Shown here: positions 1 through 9,250 of the stretch, in pieces | Position numbering within the stretch: the first letter of the stretch is position 1 | Layout: each line of letters opens with the position of its first letter | NCBI RefSeq assembly: GCF_002294725.1 | Contig: NZ_NSFT01000001.1 | Span: 744,001-808,000, forward strand | Length of the DNA: 64,000 bases | Direction: 5' to 3' | Source of the DNA: Mesorhizobium sp. WSM4313 | GTDB taxonomy: Bacteria; Pseudomonadota; Alphaproteobacteria; Rhizobiales; Rhizobiaceae | Notes under the pieces: generated by a model | Told to the model about the DNA's origin: nothing | Seen by the model: only the letters and a program-made list of their open reading frames with translations | Database searches by the model: none | Position numbers and translations under genes: made by a program

Positions 1-800
1 AGATAGTTGAGCAGAGCCTCGGGCAGGTAGCCCATGGCGCGATATGCCTCGACGCCGAGCGCGCCGTGCCGCTTCGACAGCTTGGCGCCGTCGGCGCCGT
101 GGATCAGCGGGATGTGCGACATCGACGGCACATCCCAGCCCATGGCGTTGTAGATCACCGTCTGGCGCGCGGCATTGGTCAGGTGATCGTCGCCGCGGAT
201 GATGTGGGTGACGCCCATGTCGTGATCGTCGACGACGACGGCATGCATGTAGGTCGGGACGCCATCGGAGCGCAGGATGATGAAGTCGTCGAGATCCTTG
301 TTGGGGAAGCGCACCTCGCCCTGCACGCGGTCGTTGACGATCGTCAGGCCCTCGGTCGGCGCCTTGATGCGGATTGCGCCCTTGACGCCTGCCGGCGCCT
401 CGGAGGGGCCGCGGTCGCGCCAATGGCCGTTGTAACGCGGCGGCAGGCCTTTGGCACGTGCGGCCTCGCGCATCGCCTCCAGCTCCGCCGGCGTCTCGTA
501 GCTGTAATAGGCCTTGCCCATGCGCACGAGCTGCTCCGCCACCTCGCGATGACGCGGCACGCGCTCGAACTGCGAGACGGCTTCGCCATCCCAGGAGAGG
601 CCAAGCCAGGTCAGCCCGTCGAGAATGGCAGCCGTGGCGGCTTCGGTGGAGCGCTCGCGATCGGTATCCTCGATGCGCAGCAGCATCGTGCCGCCGGTGT
701 GCTTAGCATAGAGCCAGTTGAACAGCGCCGTGCGCGCTCCGCCGATATGCAGGTAGCCTGTAGGCGAGGGGGCAAAACGGGTGACGGCCTTGTCGGACAT
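1..800 (-). CDS. gltX: Glutamyl-tRNA synthetase (partial, C-terminus outside window)
   Basis: Charges tRNA(Glu) with glutamate in the cytoplasm (class I aminoacyl-tRNA synthetase). The reverse strand reads from an ATG at 800-798 with no stop before the window edge, so only about the first 266 residues are present. The N-terminus [20 protein letters not shown] carries the HIGH-type motif (HIGG, about residues 18-21), and KLSKR, the KMSKS-type loop, lies near residues 240-244. Both halves of the ATP site are therefore inside the window. It is divergent from comEC across about 100 bp, as in other rhizobia. The family assignment is secure; the anticodon-binding part cannot be judged. Confidence 0.96.
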   Translation of the reverse strand, partial: MSDKAVTRFAPSPTGYLHIGGARTALFNWLYAKHTGGTMLLRIEDTDRERSTEAATAAILDGLTWLGLSWDGEAVSQFERVPRHREVAEQLVRMGKAYYSYETPAELEAMREAARAKGLPPRYNGHWRDRGPSEAPAGVKGAIRIKAPTEGLTIVNDRVQGEVRFPNKDLDDFIILRSDGVPTYMHAVVVDDHDMGVTHIIRGDDHLTNAARQTVIYNAMGWDVPSMSHIPLIHGADGAKLSKRHGALGVEAYRAMGYLPEALLNY

Positions 801-902
801 GGAACTCTCGAGGAAGCGCTGAAAAATGCATGTTTCGCGCAGACTTCCACGCGACCGGCGTTCATGTAGCATAGGCGGTCTGGGGCGCAAGGGGCAGACC
901 CG

Positions 903-3368
903 ATGGCTGGACGTGGCCGGGACGCGGAGGAGGGTGGGGGAACGACAGCAGGCGTCAGCGAACGCCTGATGTTTCCTCATGCCGTGCCCGAAGAGGGAAC
1001 GCCGCTTTCGCTTCCGGCGCCGCGTCCGCCAGCCGGGCTTCTGCCGACTGGCGGCGGCACGTTACCACCAGCATCGCCGACAGCCAACGACGGCCGGATC
1101 CGCAGACAGCTTGGCCGCGCTTCGCTTCCTGCTCTGCGGCGAAGCATTGGCACGGCGGCCACCACCGAGCTCGACCGCGGCGTCGGCTTTCTGCTGGTGC
1201 CGGTGTTCCTGGCAGCCGGCGTGATCTGTTACTTCTCGCTTAGCGCCGAGCCGGACCTCTACAGGCCGCTTGCGGCGGTCGCCCTGATGGCGGTCTGCGC
1301 GGCGGTCTCGCGTTCCCGGCACAGAACGCACCTTGTCTTCATGGCGGCGTTTTTCTGCGCCTTGGGCTTTCTTGCGGCCAAGGTGGAGACCTGGCGGATG
1401 GCGACCCCGATGCTGGGTTCCGAAATCCAGACACGGCTGACGGGCCGCCTCGTCACCGCCGAGGCGATGGCCAACGGCCGTGTCCGGCTCACCATAGATC
1501 TGATATCCACGGAGCGTCCGAAGCTGCGCTACGCGCCGGACCGCATCAGGCTGTCGGCGCGCAGGATTCCGTCCGACATGTCGGCCGGGTCGATGCTGAC
1601 CGGCTATGCCAAGCTGCTGCCGCCGACAGGTCCTGTTCGGCCGGACAGCTACGACTTTTCCTTCGACAGCTATTTTGCCGGCATAGGCGCCAGCGGCTTT
1701 TTCCTGGGCGATCCGAAACTTGTCGCGCCGACCCCGAGTGCGCCAACGGAGGTGCCGTTTGGCGCGCGCGTGGCATCGGCCATAGAAAAGGCTCGCGAGG
1801 GGATTGCCGACCACATCAGGAGCAGCATCGGCGGTTCCGAGGGCGAGATCGCGGCGGCGCTGATCGTCGGCGTTCGTGCTGGCATTCCGGAAGCCATCAA
1901 CGAGTCGATGCGACGGACCGGCATCTACCACATCATTTCGATCTCCGGCGTGCATATGGCGCTGGTCGCCGGCACGATCATGGTGCTTTTGCGCGGCGCC
2001 TTCGCGCTGTTTCCGGACTTCTCGTCGCGCCGGCCGGTGAAGAAATATGCCGCTGGCATCGCGCTGGCGTCGATCGCCGCCTATCTCGTGATCTCCGGCA
2101 TCGTGGTGGCGGCCGAGCGAAGCTTCATCATGCTTGGCGTGATGCTGGTCGCCGTGCTTTTCGACCGCGCGGCGCTGACCATGCGCAACCTGGCGATCTC
2201 TGGCATCGCCGTCATCCTGGTCTCGCCGCATGAAGTGGTCGGCCCGAGCTTCCAGATGTCCTTCGCCGCCACCGCCGCCCTGGTCGGCGCCTATGCCGGC
2301 TTTGCCGACTATCGCGCCGGCAAAACGACCGCGCCGCCGGCAAAGCCTTCGTTTCTCGGGTTCCTATCGCGAAAACTGGCGATTGGAGCGGGTGGCGCCG
2401 CCGTGACGTCGCTCATCGCGGGCAGCGCAACATTGTTGTTTGCCATCTGGCACTTCCAGCGGGTGTCGCCGCTCAGCCTGCTGGCCAATCTGGCGGTCAT
2501 GCCGATCGTCTCATTGGTCGTCATGCCGTTCGCCGTGCTGAGCGCGCTGGCCATGCCCTTCGGCTTAGACGGTCCCTTCCTCTTTGTCATGGGCAAAGGC
2601 CTGACGGCGATGATCGCCATTTCGGCATGGATTTCCGAGCGCTCACCGGTCGACGCCGTGGGGCTGATCTCGATCCAGTCGGTGCTGCTGGCGACGGTCG
2701 CGCTGGTCATCGCGACCATGGCTACCACTTGGCTGAGGCTTGCCGCCGTACCTTTCGCTCTCGCTGCGCTGCTGGCCATTCCGCACGTCCGCACACCGGA
2801 CGTGCTTATCTCGGAGGATGCGCATCTGGTGGCGATGCCGATCGGCGGCGGCGAGCTTGCCGTCAATCGCGAACGCTCCAACGAGTTCACCACCGACAAC
2901 TGGAAACGGGCGCTGAAAGCCGAGGAGATCGTGCCGCCGGAAAGGTTCGCCAAAGATACGCTGGACATTGCCGATCCCGTCGACCTGCCGCCCGGCTCGC
3001 CCTTCTATTGCAGCGGCGATCTCTGCATCGGCCGGCATCCTTCCGGCGCGATCGTCGCGCTCGCCGAGACCCGCGACACCGCCCGGCCGGCCTGCGGCTT
3101 CGCCGACCTCATCGTCATCAACGACGCCACGGCCTATAACCCGTGCCGCGATCCGCGTGTGCTCGTCGTCACCAAGCGGCAGCTGGCGCGCGACGGCAGC
3201 GCCGCCGTTTTCTTCGATCCGCAATCGGCAACCGCGCGGCCAACCGTCCGCTACGCGGTCGTAGAACCATACCGACCCTGGCACGAGCAGCGGAAATACA
3301 CGCGCGAGGCGAGGGGACTGGCGCCCTATAAGCAGCCGGAAAAACCAGCCGCCGCACCGGCCCAATAG
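903..3368 (+). CDS. comEC: ComEC/Rec2-family DNA-uptake channel protein
   Basis: Polytopic inner-membrane protein of the ComEC/Rec2 family, which moves single-stranded DNA into the cytoplasm in competent bacteria. The 821 residues hold a variable, low-complexity N-terminus (about 1-90), hydrophobic segments with a DUF4131-like region (about 95-260), and the Competence core containing [18 protein letters not shown] (about residues 340-358) followed by many membrane helices. The C-terminal 200 residues show no HxHxDH or GDA/HHGS motifs, so the beta-lactamase-fold nuclease domain of longer ComEC proteins is missing or degenerate; this is seen in other alphaproteobacteria. The start is uncertain: the first 90 residues are poorly conserved in character. 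It converges with lexA. No competence operon is nearby. Confidence 0.88.
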   Translation: MAGRGRDAEEGGGTTAGVSERLMFPHAVPEEGTPLSLPAPRPPAGLLPTGGGTLPPASPTANDGRIRRQLGRASLPALRRSIGTAATTELDRGVGFLLVPVFLAAGVICYFSLSAEPDLYRPLAAVALMAVCAAVSRSRHRTHLVFMAAFFCALGFLAAKVETWRMATPMLGSEIQTRLTGRLVTAEAMANGRVRLTIDLISTERPKLRYAPDRIRLSARRIPSDMSAGSMLTGYAKLLPPTGPVRPDSYDFSFDSYFAGIGASGFFLGDPKLVAPTPSAPTEVPFGARVASAIEKAREGIADHIRSSIGGSEGEIAAALIVGVRAGIPEAINESMRRTGIYHIISISGVHMALVAGTIMVLLRGAFALFPDFSSRRPVKKYAAGIALASIAAYLVISGIVVAAERSFIMLGVMLVAVLFDRAALTMRNLAISGIAVILVSPHEVVGPSFQMSFAATAALVGAYAGFADYRAGKTTAPPAKPSFLGFLSRKLAIGAGGAAVTSLIAGSATLLFAIWHFQRVSPLSLLANLAVMPIVSLVVMPFAVLSALAMPFGLDGPFLFVMGKGLTAMIAISAWISERSPVDAVGLISIQSVLLATVALVIATMATTWLRLAAVPFALAALLAIPHVRTPDVLISEDAHLVAMPIGGGELAVNRERSNEFTTDNWKRALKAEEIVPPERFAKDTLDIADPVDLPPGSPFYCSGDLCIGRHPSGAIVALAETRDTARPACGFADLIVINDATAYNPCRDPRVLVVTKRQLARDGSAAVFFDPQSATARPTVRYAVVEPYRPWHEQRKYTREARGLAPYKQPEKPAAAPAQ

Positions 3369-3404
3369 ATTGTCGTCCGGGCGAAGAAGGCCGGGCAGTT
3401 CTGC

Positions 3405-4139
3405 TCAGTAGCGGCGGATAAGTCCGACGAGCTTGCCCTGAACCTTGACCCGATCCGGTCCGAAGATCCGGGTCTCATAGGCCGGGTTGGCGGCCTCGAG
3501 CGCGATCGAGGCACCCTTGCGGCGGAAACGCTTAAGCGTCGCCTCCTCATCGTCGACCAGCGCCACCACGATCTCGCCCGGGCTTGCGGTGTTGGCATTG
3601 CGGATGATGACGGTGTCGCCGTCGAAGATGCCGGCCTCGATCATCGAGTCGCCCTTGACCTCCAACGCGTAATGCTCGCCGCCCATGATCATGTCCGGCG
3701 GCACCGAGATCGAATGCGTCTGGTGCTGGATAGCGTCAATCGGCACGCCGGCGGCGATGCGGCCCATCACCGGAATGGATACGGCCGCCGCGGCCTCGTC
3801 GTCATTGCTTGGCGTCGGGGTGCGCGATGGCGTCGTCGGCTTGACCTGGCGACTGAGATTGCCTTGGCCGCCCTGGATGATGCTCGGCGAAAACTTCTTC
3901 GCGGCATTCAGGCCAGGCGCGATCGAGTCGGGTAGGCGCAGCACTTCCAGCGCGCGCGCCCGGTTCGGCAGCCGGCGAATGAAGCCGCGTTCCTCCAGCG
4001 CAGTGATCAGCCGGTGGATGCCGGACTTGGAGGCAAGGTCGAGCGCCTCCTTCATCTCATCGAATGATGGAGGAATCCCGCTCTCCTTCAGGCGTTCATG
4101 GATGAACATCAGGAGTTCATGTTGTTTGCGCGTCAGCAT
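3405..4139 (-). CDS. lexA: LexA repressor (SOS regulator)
   Basis: Represses SOS genes and cleaves itself when stimulated by RecA. The 244 residues have an N-terminal winged helix (about 1-65, starting [20 protein letters not shown]), a linker with a Ser/Thr/Pro-rich stretch (about 85-125), and an S24 peptidase-like domain. The cleavage bond is Ala-Gly in GRIAAGVP, the nucleophile Ser lies in [10 protein letters not shown], and the general-base Lys in [11 protein letters not shown]. The linker is longer than in E. coli LexA (202 residues), as is usual in rhizobia. The upstream region carries one perfect and one near-perfect SOS box, indicating autoregulation. Confidence 0.97.
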   Translation of the reverse strand: MLTRKQHELLMFIHERLKESGIPPSFDEMKEALDLASKSGIHRLITALEERGFIRRLPNRARALEVLRLPDSIAPGLNAAKKFSPSIIQGGQGNLSRQVKPTTPSRTPTPSNDDEAAAAVSIPVMGRIAAGVPIDAIQHQTHSISVPPDMIMGGEHYALEVKGDSMIEAGIFDGDTVIIRNANTASPGEIVVALVDDEEATLKRFRRKGASIALEAANPAYETRIFGPDRVKVQGKLVGLIRRY

Positions 4140-4175
4140 CGGCGGCCCCCACGGGTTCTGAAACCAGAATCAGAA

Positions 4176-4190
4176 AAACAAACCCAGAAC
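4176..4190 (-). promoter_or_regulatory. Imperfect SOS box upstream of lexA
   Basis: Read on the lexA strand, this is GTTC, seven bases, then GTTT: one mismatch to the alphaproteobacterial LexA operator GTTC-N7-GTTC. It ends 37 bp before the lexA start codon and lies 11 bp from a perfect box, consistent with paired operators. Binding is inferred. Confidence 0.5.
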
Positions 4191-4201
4191 AAACACTATC
4201 T

Positions 4202-4216
4202 GTTCCAGTTGTGTTC
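4202..4216 (+). promoter_or_regulatory. SOS box (LexA operator), perfect GTTC-N7-GTTC
   Basis: GTTC at 4202-4205 and GTTC at 4213-4216 are separated by exactly seven bases, matching the direct-repeat LexA operator known from Rhizobium and relatives. It lies 63 bp upstream of the lexA start codon, in the expected place for autoregulation. kynU starts 356 bp to the other side. Confidence 0.8.
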
Positions 4217-4571
4217 CGCAACCGTTTAAAGTTTAGTGAATTTGTTAAGGCTGCCGAAACAATGTCGCATCCGGTGACGGCCGGCTGCCCCTCCTGGGGC
4301 AGCGGCATTGATTTCGCTCGATTTTGGAGTTCCCCTTACGCTGAAATACAACCCGCCACGATCACGAAGCCGTGGTTGGGATCACGTCGGCTCTACCGTA
4401 AGCGCGTGGCACCGTGAACGAAACGAACCCAAAATGCCAACCTTGGCGAAGTTCCGATCCGCAGTCTTCGCCGTCTATGGACCAGCTAACATAGGACCAA
4501 AGGTTCTTGCCCTGTCGCCGACGGTGGTGAGACAACCCCCTTGGCCAGATCGAAATGGAGGCGGCAGCACA
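4217..4571. other. lexA-kynU intergenic region
   Basis: No convincing gene. A short hairpin at 4284-4303 has an 8-bp perfect stem (GCTGCCCC/GGGGCAGC, 4-nt loop) without a following T-run. The frame of kynU stays open upstream to 4308, but that stretch lacks a good ribosome site and is not kynureninase-like, so it is treated as leader. GGAGG at 4557-4561 is the likely ribosome binding site of kynU. Confidence 0.5.
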
Positions 4572-5819
4572 ATGAGGGGAATTCCTGATCTCGCCGAAGT
4601 CGAGGCGATGGATGCCGCGGATCCGCTGCGCGCCATGCGCGATCGCTTCGTCTTGCCGGAAGACGTCATATACCTCGACGGCAATTCGCTGGGCGCTGCT
4701 TCGGTAGACGCCTTCAGCGAGATCGAGACTGCCGCGAGGCAGGAATGGGCGCGGGATCTCATCCGCGCCTGGAACACCGCCGGCTGGTTCGATATGCCCA
4801 TCGAGCTGGGTGACCAGCTAGGACGGCTGATCGGCGCGAAACCCGGCCAGACGGTCGTTTGCGACACGACTTCGATCAACATCTACAAGGTCCTGCATGC
4901 GGCACTTGCAATGCGGCCCGAGCGTTCGGTGATCGTTGCCGAGGGCGACAGCTTTCCGACCGACCTCTACATGGCGGAAAGCGTCGCATCGAGGCGGCTC
5001 GGCACGGTGCTGCGGCTCGAAGGCACCGATGCCCCGACGATTGAGGAACTGGTTGACCATCGCGTCGCGGTCATCTTGGTCAACCACGTCAACTACAAAT
5101 CCGGCCGGCTGCGCGACATGGCGGCGCTCACCCGCAAGGCTCATGAAGCCGGCGCGCTGATCGCGTGGGACCTCTGCCACACGGCGGGTGCGCTGCCGGT
5201 GGATCTCGACGGCTCTAATGCCGATTTCGCCATTGGCTGCACCTACAAGTATCTCAATGGCGGGCCGGGCTCGCCAGCCTTCATCTACGCCGCGAGCCGC
5301 CATCACCGCGACATTCGCCAGCCGCTCAGCGGCTGGTGGGGCCATGCCCGGCCTTTCGCGTTCGAGCAGGGCTACGCCGCGGGCACGGGCATCCGGCGGT
5401 TCCTGTGCGGAACGCAACCGGTGCTGTCGATGCGCGCGCTGAAAGGGGCGCTGGATATGTGGAACGATGTCGACATCAGGGCCGTGCGGAGAAAAAGCGC
5501 CGCATTGACGGACCTGTTCATCCGGCTTGTCGAAGCCAGATGCGGCGGCTTCGGTCTTGAGCTGGAGAGCCCGCGCTCAGGCGCCGAGCGCGGCAGCCAG
5601 GTGTCGTTCGCACATCCGCATGGCTACCAGGTGATGCGTGCCTTGATCGAGCGCGGCGTGATCGGCGATTTCCGCGCGCCATCCACCATTCGTTTCGGCT
5701 TCACGCCGCTCTATGTCGGCTACCGCGATGTCTGGGATGCGGTCGAGGTGCTGGAGGACATCCTGCGCACTGGCATCTGGCAAGACGCACGCTTTGCCGT
5801 CAAAACAACCGTTACCTGA
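4572..5819 (+). CDS. kynU: Kynureninase
   Basis: PLP enzyme that cleaves L-kynurenine to anthranilate and alanine (also 3-hydroxykynurenine), in tryptophan catabolism. The 415 residues start at the ATG after GGAGG, which gives the usual family length; a longer in-frame extension was rejected. Visible features are YLDGNSLG near the N-terminus, WDLCHTAGALPVDLD with the PLP-contacting Asp, and the Schiff-base lysine in GCTYKYLNGGPGSPAF. The gene just downstream is a kynurenine-formamidase-like hydrolase, so the pair makes anthranilate from formylkynurenine. No tryptophan 2,3-dioxygenase gene is in the window. trpD and trpC nearby use or derive from anthranilate, but they are on the opposite strand. 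Confidence 0.95.
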   Translation: MRGIPDLAEVEAMDAADPLRAMRDRFVLPEDVIYLDGNSLGAASVDAFSEIETAARQEWARDLIRAWNTAGWFDMPIELGDQLGRLIGAKPGQTVVCDTTSINIYKVLHAALAMRPERSVIVAEGDSFPTDLYMAESVASRRLGTVLRLEGTDAPTIEELVDHRVAVILVNHVNYKSGRLRDMAALTRKAHEAGALIAWDLCHTAGALPVDLDGSNADFAIGCTYKYLNGGPGSPAFIYAASRHHRDIRQPLSGWWGHARPFAFEQGYAAGTGIRRFLCGTQPVLSMRALKGALDMWNDVDIRAVRRKSAALTDLFIRLVEARCGGFGLELESPRSGAERGSQVSFAHPHGYQVMRALIERGVIGDFRAPSTIRFGFTPLYVGYRDVWDAVEVLEDILRTGIWQDARFAVKTTVT

Positions 5820-5866
5820 CTTTGAATCGGCGATGCCGAACAAATGACCTGATCGCGGAGACACCG

Positions 5867-6697
5867 TTGCTGGGACATCGTATTGTCGACTGGGATGACG
5901 CCTATGCAAATGGCGCCAATATCGCGGGCGGCGACCGCTGGCCGGCTGCGTGGGATCGGCCGGCGCGGGCGTTTCGCGAAAGGCTGCTGTCAGAGGGCAG
6001 GGCGCGGCTCGATGTTGTCTACGGCGAAGCGCCGCGCAAGCGCTTCGACCTGTTTCTCCCGTCTGCGGCGCCAAGGGGGCTCGTCGTGTTCATCCACGGC
6101 GGCTATTGGATGGAGTCGGACAAGAGCTCCTGGTCGCATCTGGCTGGAGGCGCGCTCGGCCGCGGCTTTGCCGTCGCCATGCCCTCCTACACGCTGTGCC
6201 CGCAGACCAGGATCAGCGGCATAGTCGGCGAGGCCGCGGCAGCGATCGAGAAGGCGGCGGCCATGGTCGATGGTCCGCTGATGCTGACCGGGCACTCGGC
6301 CGGCGGGCATCTCGCCAGCCGAATGGTGACCACGGTCTCACCGCTATCATCCGATGTGGCGCGGCGCATACGCCAGGTCGTTTCGATTTCAGGCCTGCAC
6401 GACCTTCGGCCGCTGATGTTCACAGCGCTGAACGAGACCCTGAACATCGACGAGCCGGAAGCGCGGAGCGAAAGCCCGGCATTGTTGCGGCCTCGACAGG
6501 GAGCCTGCATCACCTGCTGGGCCGGCGGCGGCGAGCGTGCGGAATTCCTGCGCCAGAGCGCGTTGCTCGCCAACATCTGGACCGGGCTCGGCGCCTCCAC
6601 CCGTTCAGTGGTCGAGCCGGACCGACATCATTTCAACATTGTCGATGGCCTCGCCGACCCGGATCATCCCCTGACCCGTACGCTGGTGGACGAATAA
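5867..6697 (+). CDS. Alpha/beta hydrolase, probable kynurenine formamidase
   Basis: Likely hydrolyses N-formylkynurenine to kynurenine plus formate, the step before kynureninase. The fold is alpha/beta hydrolase with the oxyanion motif HGGYW (typical of the eukaryotic-type formamidase AFMID/Bna7), the nucleophile elbow GHSAGGH, and a C-terminal His in DRHHFN. About 276 residues from the TTG at 5867, chosen because GGAG (5857-5860) sits 6 nt upstream; an earlier in-frame TTG at 5822, directly after the kynU stop, would add 15 residues. It is unrelated to the metal-dependent bacterial KynB family, so the symbol is withheld. The kynU context supports the substrate; a general esterase is the alternative. 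Confidence 0.78.
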   Translation: MLGHRIVDWDDAYANGANIAGGDRWPAAWDRPARAFRERLLSEGRARLDVVYGEAPRKRFDLFLPSAAPRGLVVFIHGGYWMESDKSSWSHLAGGALGRGFAVAMPSYTLCPQTRISGIVGEAAAAIEKAAAMVDGPLMLTGHSAGGHLASRMVTTVSPLSSDVARRIRQVVSISGLHDLRPLMFTALNETLNIDEPEARSESPALLRPRQGACITCWAGGGERAEFLRQSALLANIWTGLGASTRSVVEPDRHHFNIVDGLADPDHPLTRTLVDE

Positions 6698-6704
6698 GGG
6701 CTAC

Positions 6705-6744
6705 GATCGACTTCGTCGACGTATCAGGATCGACTTCGTCGACG
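6705..6744 (+). repeat. Direct repeat pair of 17 bp with internal inverted repeats
   Basis: GATCGACTTCGTCGACG occurs at 6705-6721 and again at 6728-6744 (period 23). Each copy holds the inverted repeat TCGAC-ttc-GTCGA. The pair fills the gap between the convergent formamidase-like gene and moeA, and may act as weak terminators or be a duplication scar. Confidence 0.7.
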
Positions 6745-6745
6745 C

Positions 6746-7951
6746 CTAGCGCAGCATGAGCACGCTGCATTCAGCGCCGGCTTCCGCCGCCGGCGCAAAG
6801 GGCTCGCGCACGATCAGGCCGTTGGCGTCGGCGAGCATCCGCAGCATCGAGGAGTCCTGGATTCCGAAAGGCGTCGCGACCAAGGTGCCGGCGTCCTCGC
6901 GCACGACGGCGCGCACATAGTCCTGCCTAAGGTCGTTGGCCCGCATCGCGGTGCCAAGCCGGGCCGTTCGCATATCCTGATGGTGATCGCGGCCACCGAG
7001 CCGGGCAAGCAGCGGTTTCAGGAAGAGTTGCGAGCAGACAATGCTTGCCACCGGATTGCCGGGCAGGCCGATGCAGCGGATATGGCCAAGCCGGCCAAAC
7101 ATCAGTGGTTTGCCGGGGCGCATGGCAATCTTCCAGAAATCGAGCTGCATGCCTTCGCCGGTCAGCACGCTATGGACGAGGTCGTGGTCGCCGACCGAGG
7201 CGCCGCCGAGCGTGACGATGACATCGGCGTCCGCCTCGACCGCTTTCCGGACCAGCGCGGCAATCGCCTCCTGGCGGTCGGCGGCGATGCCGAGATCGAG
7301 CGCGAGCGCGCCGACCGACTGGGCGGCGGCTCCAACGCCGTAGGCATTGGACGAAATGATCTGGTCGGGGCCGAGCGCGCTGCCCGGGGGCAGCAATTCA
7401 TCGCCGGTGGCGATGATCGCGACCAGCGGCCGGCGCACGACGTTCAGGGCTGGGTGGTTGGCCGAGGCCGCCAGCGAAAGGGCCGCCGCATCGAGAACGC
7501 GGCCCTTTTCGAGCAGCACGTCGCCCTGGCCGAAGTCGAGCCCGCGGCGACGCACATTGCGTCCTTCCGCGGTCGGCTCCGTCACTTCGATCCTGCCATT
7601 GCCGAGATCGCGGACGTTTTCCTGGATGACGACCGTGTCGGCGCCCTCCGGCAACGGCGCCCCGGTGAAGATGCGCACGGCCTGGCCTTCCCCGACGGTT
7701 CCGGAGAAACCGCGCCCGGCAGGCGCCACGCCGATGACCTCGAGTAGCGCCGGGGCCGAGGCGACATCGGAGAAGCGCGCGGCATAGCCGTCCATCGCGG
7801 AGGCATCGAAAGGTGGCTGCGTGCGCAGCGCGACCACCGGCTCGGCCAGCACGCGACCCGCCGCGTCAGCCAGCGGAACGCGCTCGCCCGGCAGATCCGT
7901 CACGCCGTCCAGCAGGCGTTCGAGCGCCTCGGTGACCGGAAGCAAGGCCAT
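6746..7951 (-). CDS. moeA: Molybdopterin molybdenumtransferase MoeA
   Basis: Inserts molybdate into adenylylated molybdopterin to make molybdenum cofactor. The 401 residues match the family length. The N-terminal MoeA region contains PPFDASAMDGYA, the central MoCF-binding domain contains ATGDEL and TLGGASVGDHDL, and the C-terminal region follows RPGKPLMFGRLG and GLPGNPVAS. Its start codon overlaps the moaC stop by one base (TAATG), so the two genes are translationally coupled. It ends the trpD-trpC-moaC-moeA run and converges with the kyn pair. Confidence 0.95.
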   Translation of the reverse strand: MALLPVTEALERLLDGVTDLPGERVPLADAAGRVLAEPVVALRTQPPFDASAMDGYAARFSDVASAPALLEVIGVAPAGRGFSGTVGEGQAVRIFTGAPLPEGADTVVIQENVRDLGNGRIEVTEPTAEGRNVRRRGLDFGQGDVLLEKGRVLDAAALSLAASANHPALNVVRRPLVAIIATGDELLPPGSALGPDQIISSNAYGVGAAAQSVGALALDLGIAADRQEAIAALVRKAVEADADVIVTLGGASVGDHDLVHSVLTGEGMQLDFWKIAMRPGKPLMFGRLGHIRCIGLPGNPVASIVCSQLFLKPLLARLGGRDHHQDMRTARLGTAMRANDLRQDYVRAVVREDAGTLVATPFGIQDSSMLRMLADANGLIVREPFAPAAEAGAECSVLMLR

Positions 7952-8430
7952 TATGAACCCGCCTTGTAGTCGCCTGATTTGCCGCCGGTCTTCTCGACCA
8001 GCCGGACGCCGGAAATCACCATCCCGCGGTCCGCTGCCTTGGCCATGTCGTAGATGGTGAGGCAGGCGACTGAAGCGGCGGTCAGCGCCTCCATCTCCAC
8101 GCCCGTCTTGCCGGTGACGCGGGCGAGCGCGGTGACCTTGAGACCTGGCAAGGAATGGTCCGGCTCGATCTCGACGCCAACTTTGGTCAGAAGCAGCGGA
8201 TGGCAGAGCGGGATCAGTTCGTGCGTCTTCTTTGCGGCCATGATGCCGGCGATACGGGCAGTCCCCAATACGTCGCCTTTCTTGGCGTCGCCGGCCAGGA
8301 TCATCTCCAGCGTTTCCGGCTGCATGGAGACAAACCCTTCAGCGACTGCCGTGCGCGTCGTCTCGGCCTTGTCGCCGACGTCGACCATATTGGCTTCGCC
8401 TTTAGCGCCAAGATGAGTAAGGGAGGCCAT
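7951..8430 (-). CDS. moaC: Cyclic pyranopterin monophosphate synthase MoaC
   Basis: Converts the MoaA product (3',8-cyclo-GTP) to cyclic pyranopterin monophosphate in molybdenum cofactor synthesis. 159 residues from the ATG at 8430, giving [20 protein letters not shown], a typical MoaC N-terminus; a longer open frame to 8559 is an artefact of overlap with trpC. Conserved stretches are [28 protein letters not shown] and the [11 protein letters not shown] region carrying the active-site Lys and Asp. It starts 2 bp after the trpC stop and overlaps moeA by 1 bp. The partner moaA lies 35 kb away. Confidence 0.96.
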   Translation of the reverse strand: MASLTHLGAKGEANMVDVGDKAETTRTAVAEGFVSMQPETLEMILAGDAKKGDVLGTARIAGIMAAKKTHELIPLCHPLLLTKVGVEIEPDHSLPGLKVTALARVTGKTGVEMEALTAASVACLTIYDMAKAADRGMVISGVRLVEKTGGKSGDYKAGS

Positions 8431-8432
8431 CC

Positions 8433-9245
8433 TCAAACGGCCTCGGCACGCGCCTTGCCGGTGAGCAGCAGTTGCGTGGCGGCGGCCACGTCGGCCTGCC
8501 GCATCAGGCTCTCGCCGACCAGGAAGGTGCCGATCTTGCTCTTCTCCAGCCGGCGGCAATCCTGATGCGTGAAGATGCCGCTTTCACTGACCAGCAGCCG
8601 ATCCGCCGGCACCATGGCCGCCAGCCGCTCCGAGACGTCGAGGCTGGTTTCAAAGGTTCTGAGATCGCGGTTGTTGATGCCGATCAGCCGCGACGAAAGG
8701 CGAAGCGCGCGTTGCATTTCGTTTTCGTCGTGCACCTCGACCAGAGCGTCCATGCCGAGCTCGAAGGCGGTCGCTTCAAGGTCCCTGGCAAGCGCGTCGT
8801 CGACGCTCGCCATGATGATCAGGATCGCGTCGGCGCCCCAGGCGCGTGCTTCGTAGACCTGGTAGGGATCGAACAGGAAATCCTTGCGCAGAGCCGGCAG
8901 GCGCACCGCTGCCCGAGCGGCTGTCAGGAATTCGGGAGCGCCCTGGAAAGACGGGGCGTCCGTAAGCACCGAAAGGCAGGCGGCGCCACCTTGCTGGTAG
9001 GCCTGTGCCAATGACGGCGGATCGAAATCGGCGCGGATCAGGCCCCTGGAAGGGCTGGCCTTCTTGATTTCGGCGATCAAAGCGAAGCCGCCGTCTCGGC
9101 GCTTGGCTTCCAGCGCGGCAAGGAAGCCGCGCGGCGGCTCGGCGTCCCTGGCCTTCGTCTTGATGTCGGCGAACGACACGGCGAGCTTCGCCGCGGCGAT
9201 CTCTTCACGCTTGTAGGCTTCGATCTTGCGCAGGATATCGGACAA
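8433..9245 (-). CDS. trpC: Indole-3-glycerol-phosphate synthase
   Basis: Ring closure and decarboxylation of CdRP to indole-3-glycerol phosphate in tryptophan synthesis. 270 residues, a single (beta/alpha)8 barrel without the fused TrpF found in enterics. Visible motifs are [16 protein letters not shown] with the catalytic Lys, [34 protein letters not shown], and [10 protein letters not shown]. It follows trpD by 5 bp and precedes moaC by 2 bp, so it is part of one operon. Assignment is secure. Confidence 0.97.
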   Translation of the reverse strand: MSDILRKIEAYKREEIAAAKLAVSFADIKTKARDAEPPRGFLAALEAKRRDGGFALIAEIKKASPSRGLIRADFDPPSLAQAYQQGGAACLSVLTDAPSFQGAPEFLTAARAAVRLPALRKDFLFDPYQVYEARAWGADAILIIMASVDDALARDLEATAFELGMDALVEVHDENEMQRALRLSSRLIGINNRDLRTFETSLDVSERLAAMVPADRLLVSESGIFTHQDCRRLEKSKIGTFLVGESLMRQADVAAATQLLLTGKARAEAV

Positions 9246-9250
9246 GGGAT

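Noticed and set aside
1062..2231. A 389-codon reverse open frame opposite comEC
   Set aside because: Arg/His/Gln-rich shadow of comEC without any domain.
4308..4571. N-terminal extension of kynureninase
   Set aside because: The 88 extra residues have no kynureninase character and lack a ribosome site; the ATG at 4572 gives the family length.
5822..5866. Earlier TTG start of the formamidase-like gene directly after the kynU stop
   Set aside because: No ribosome site; the TTG at 5867 has GGAG at good distance. Still possible if translation is coupled to kynU.
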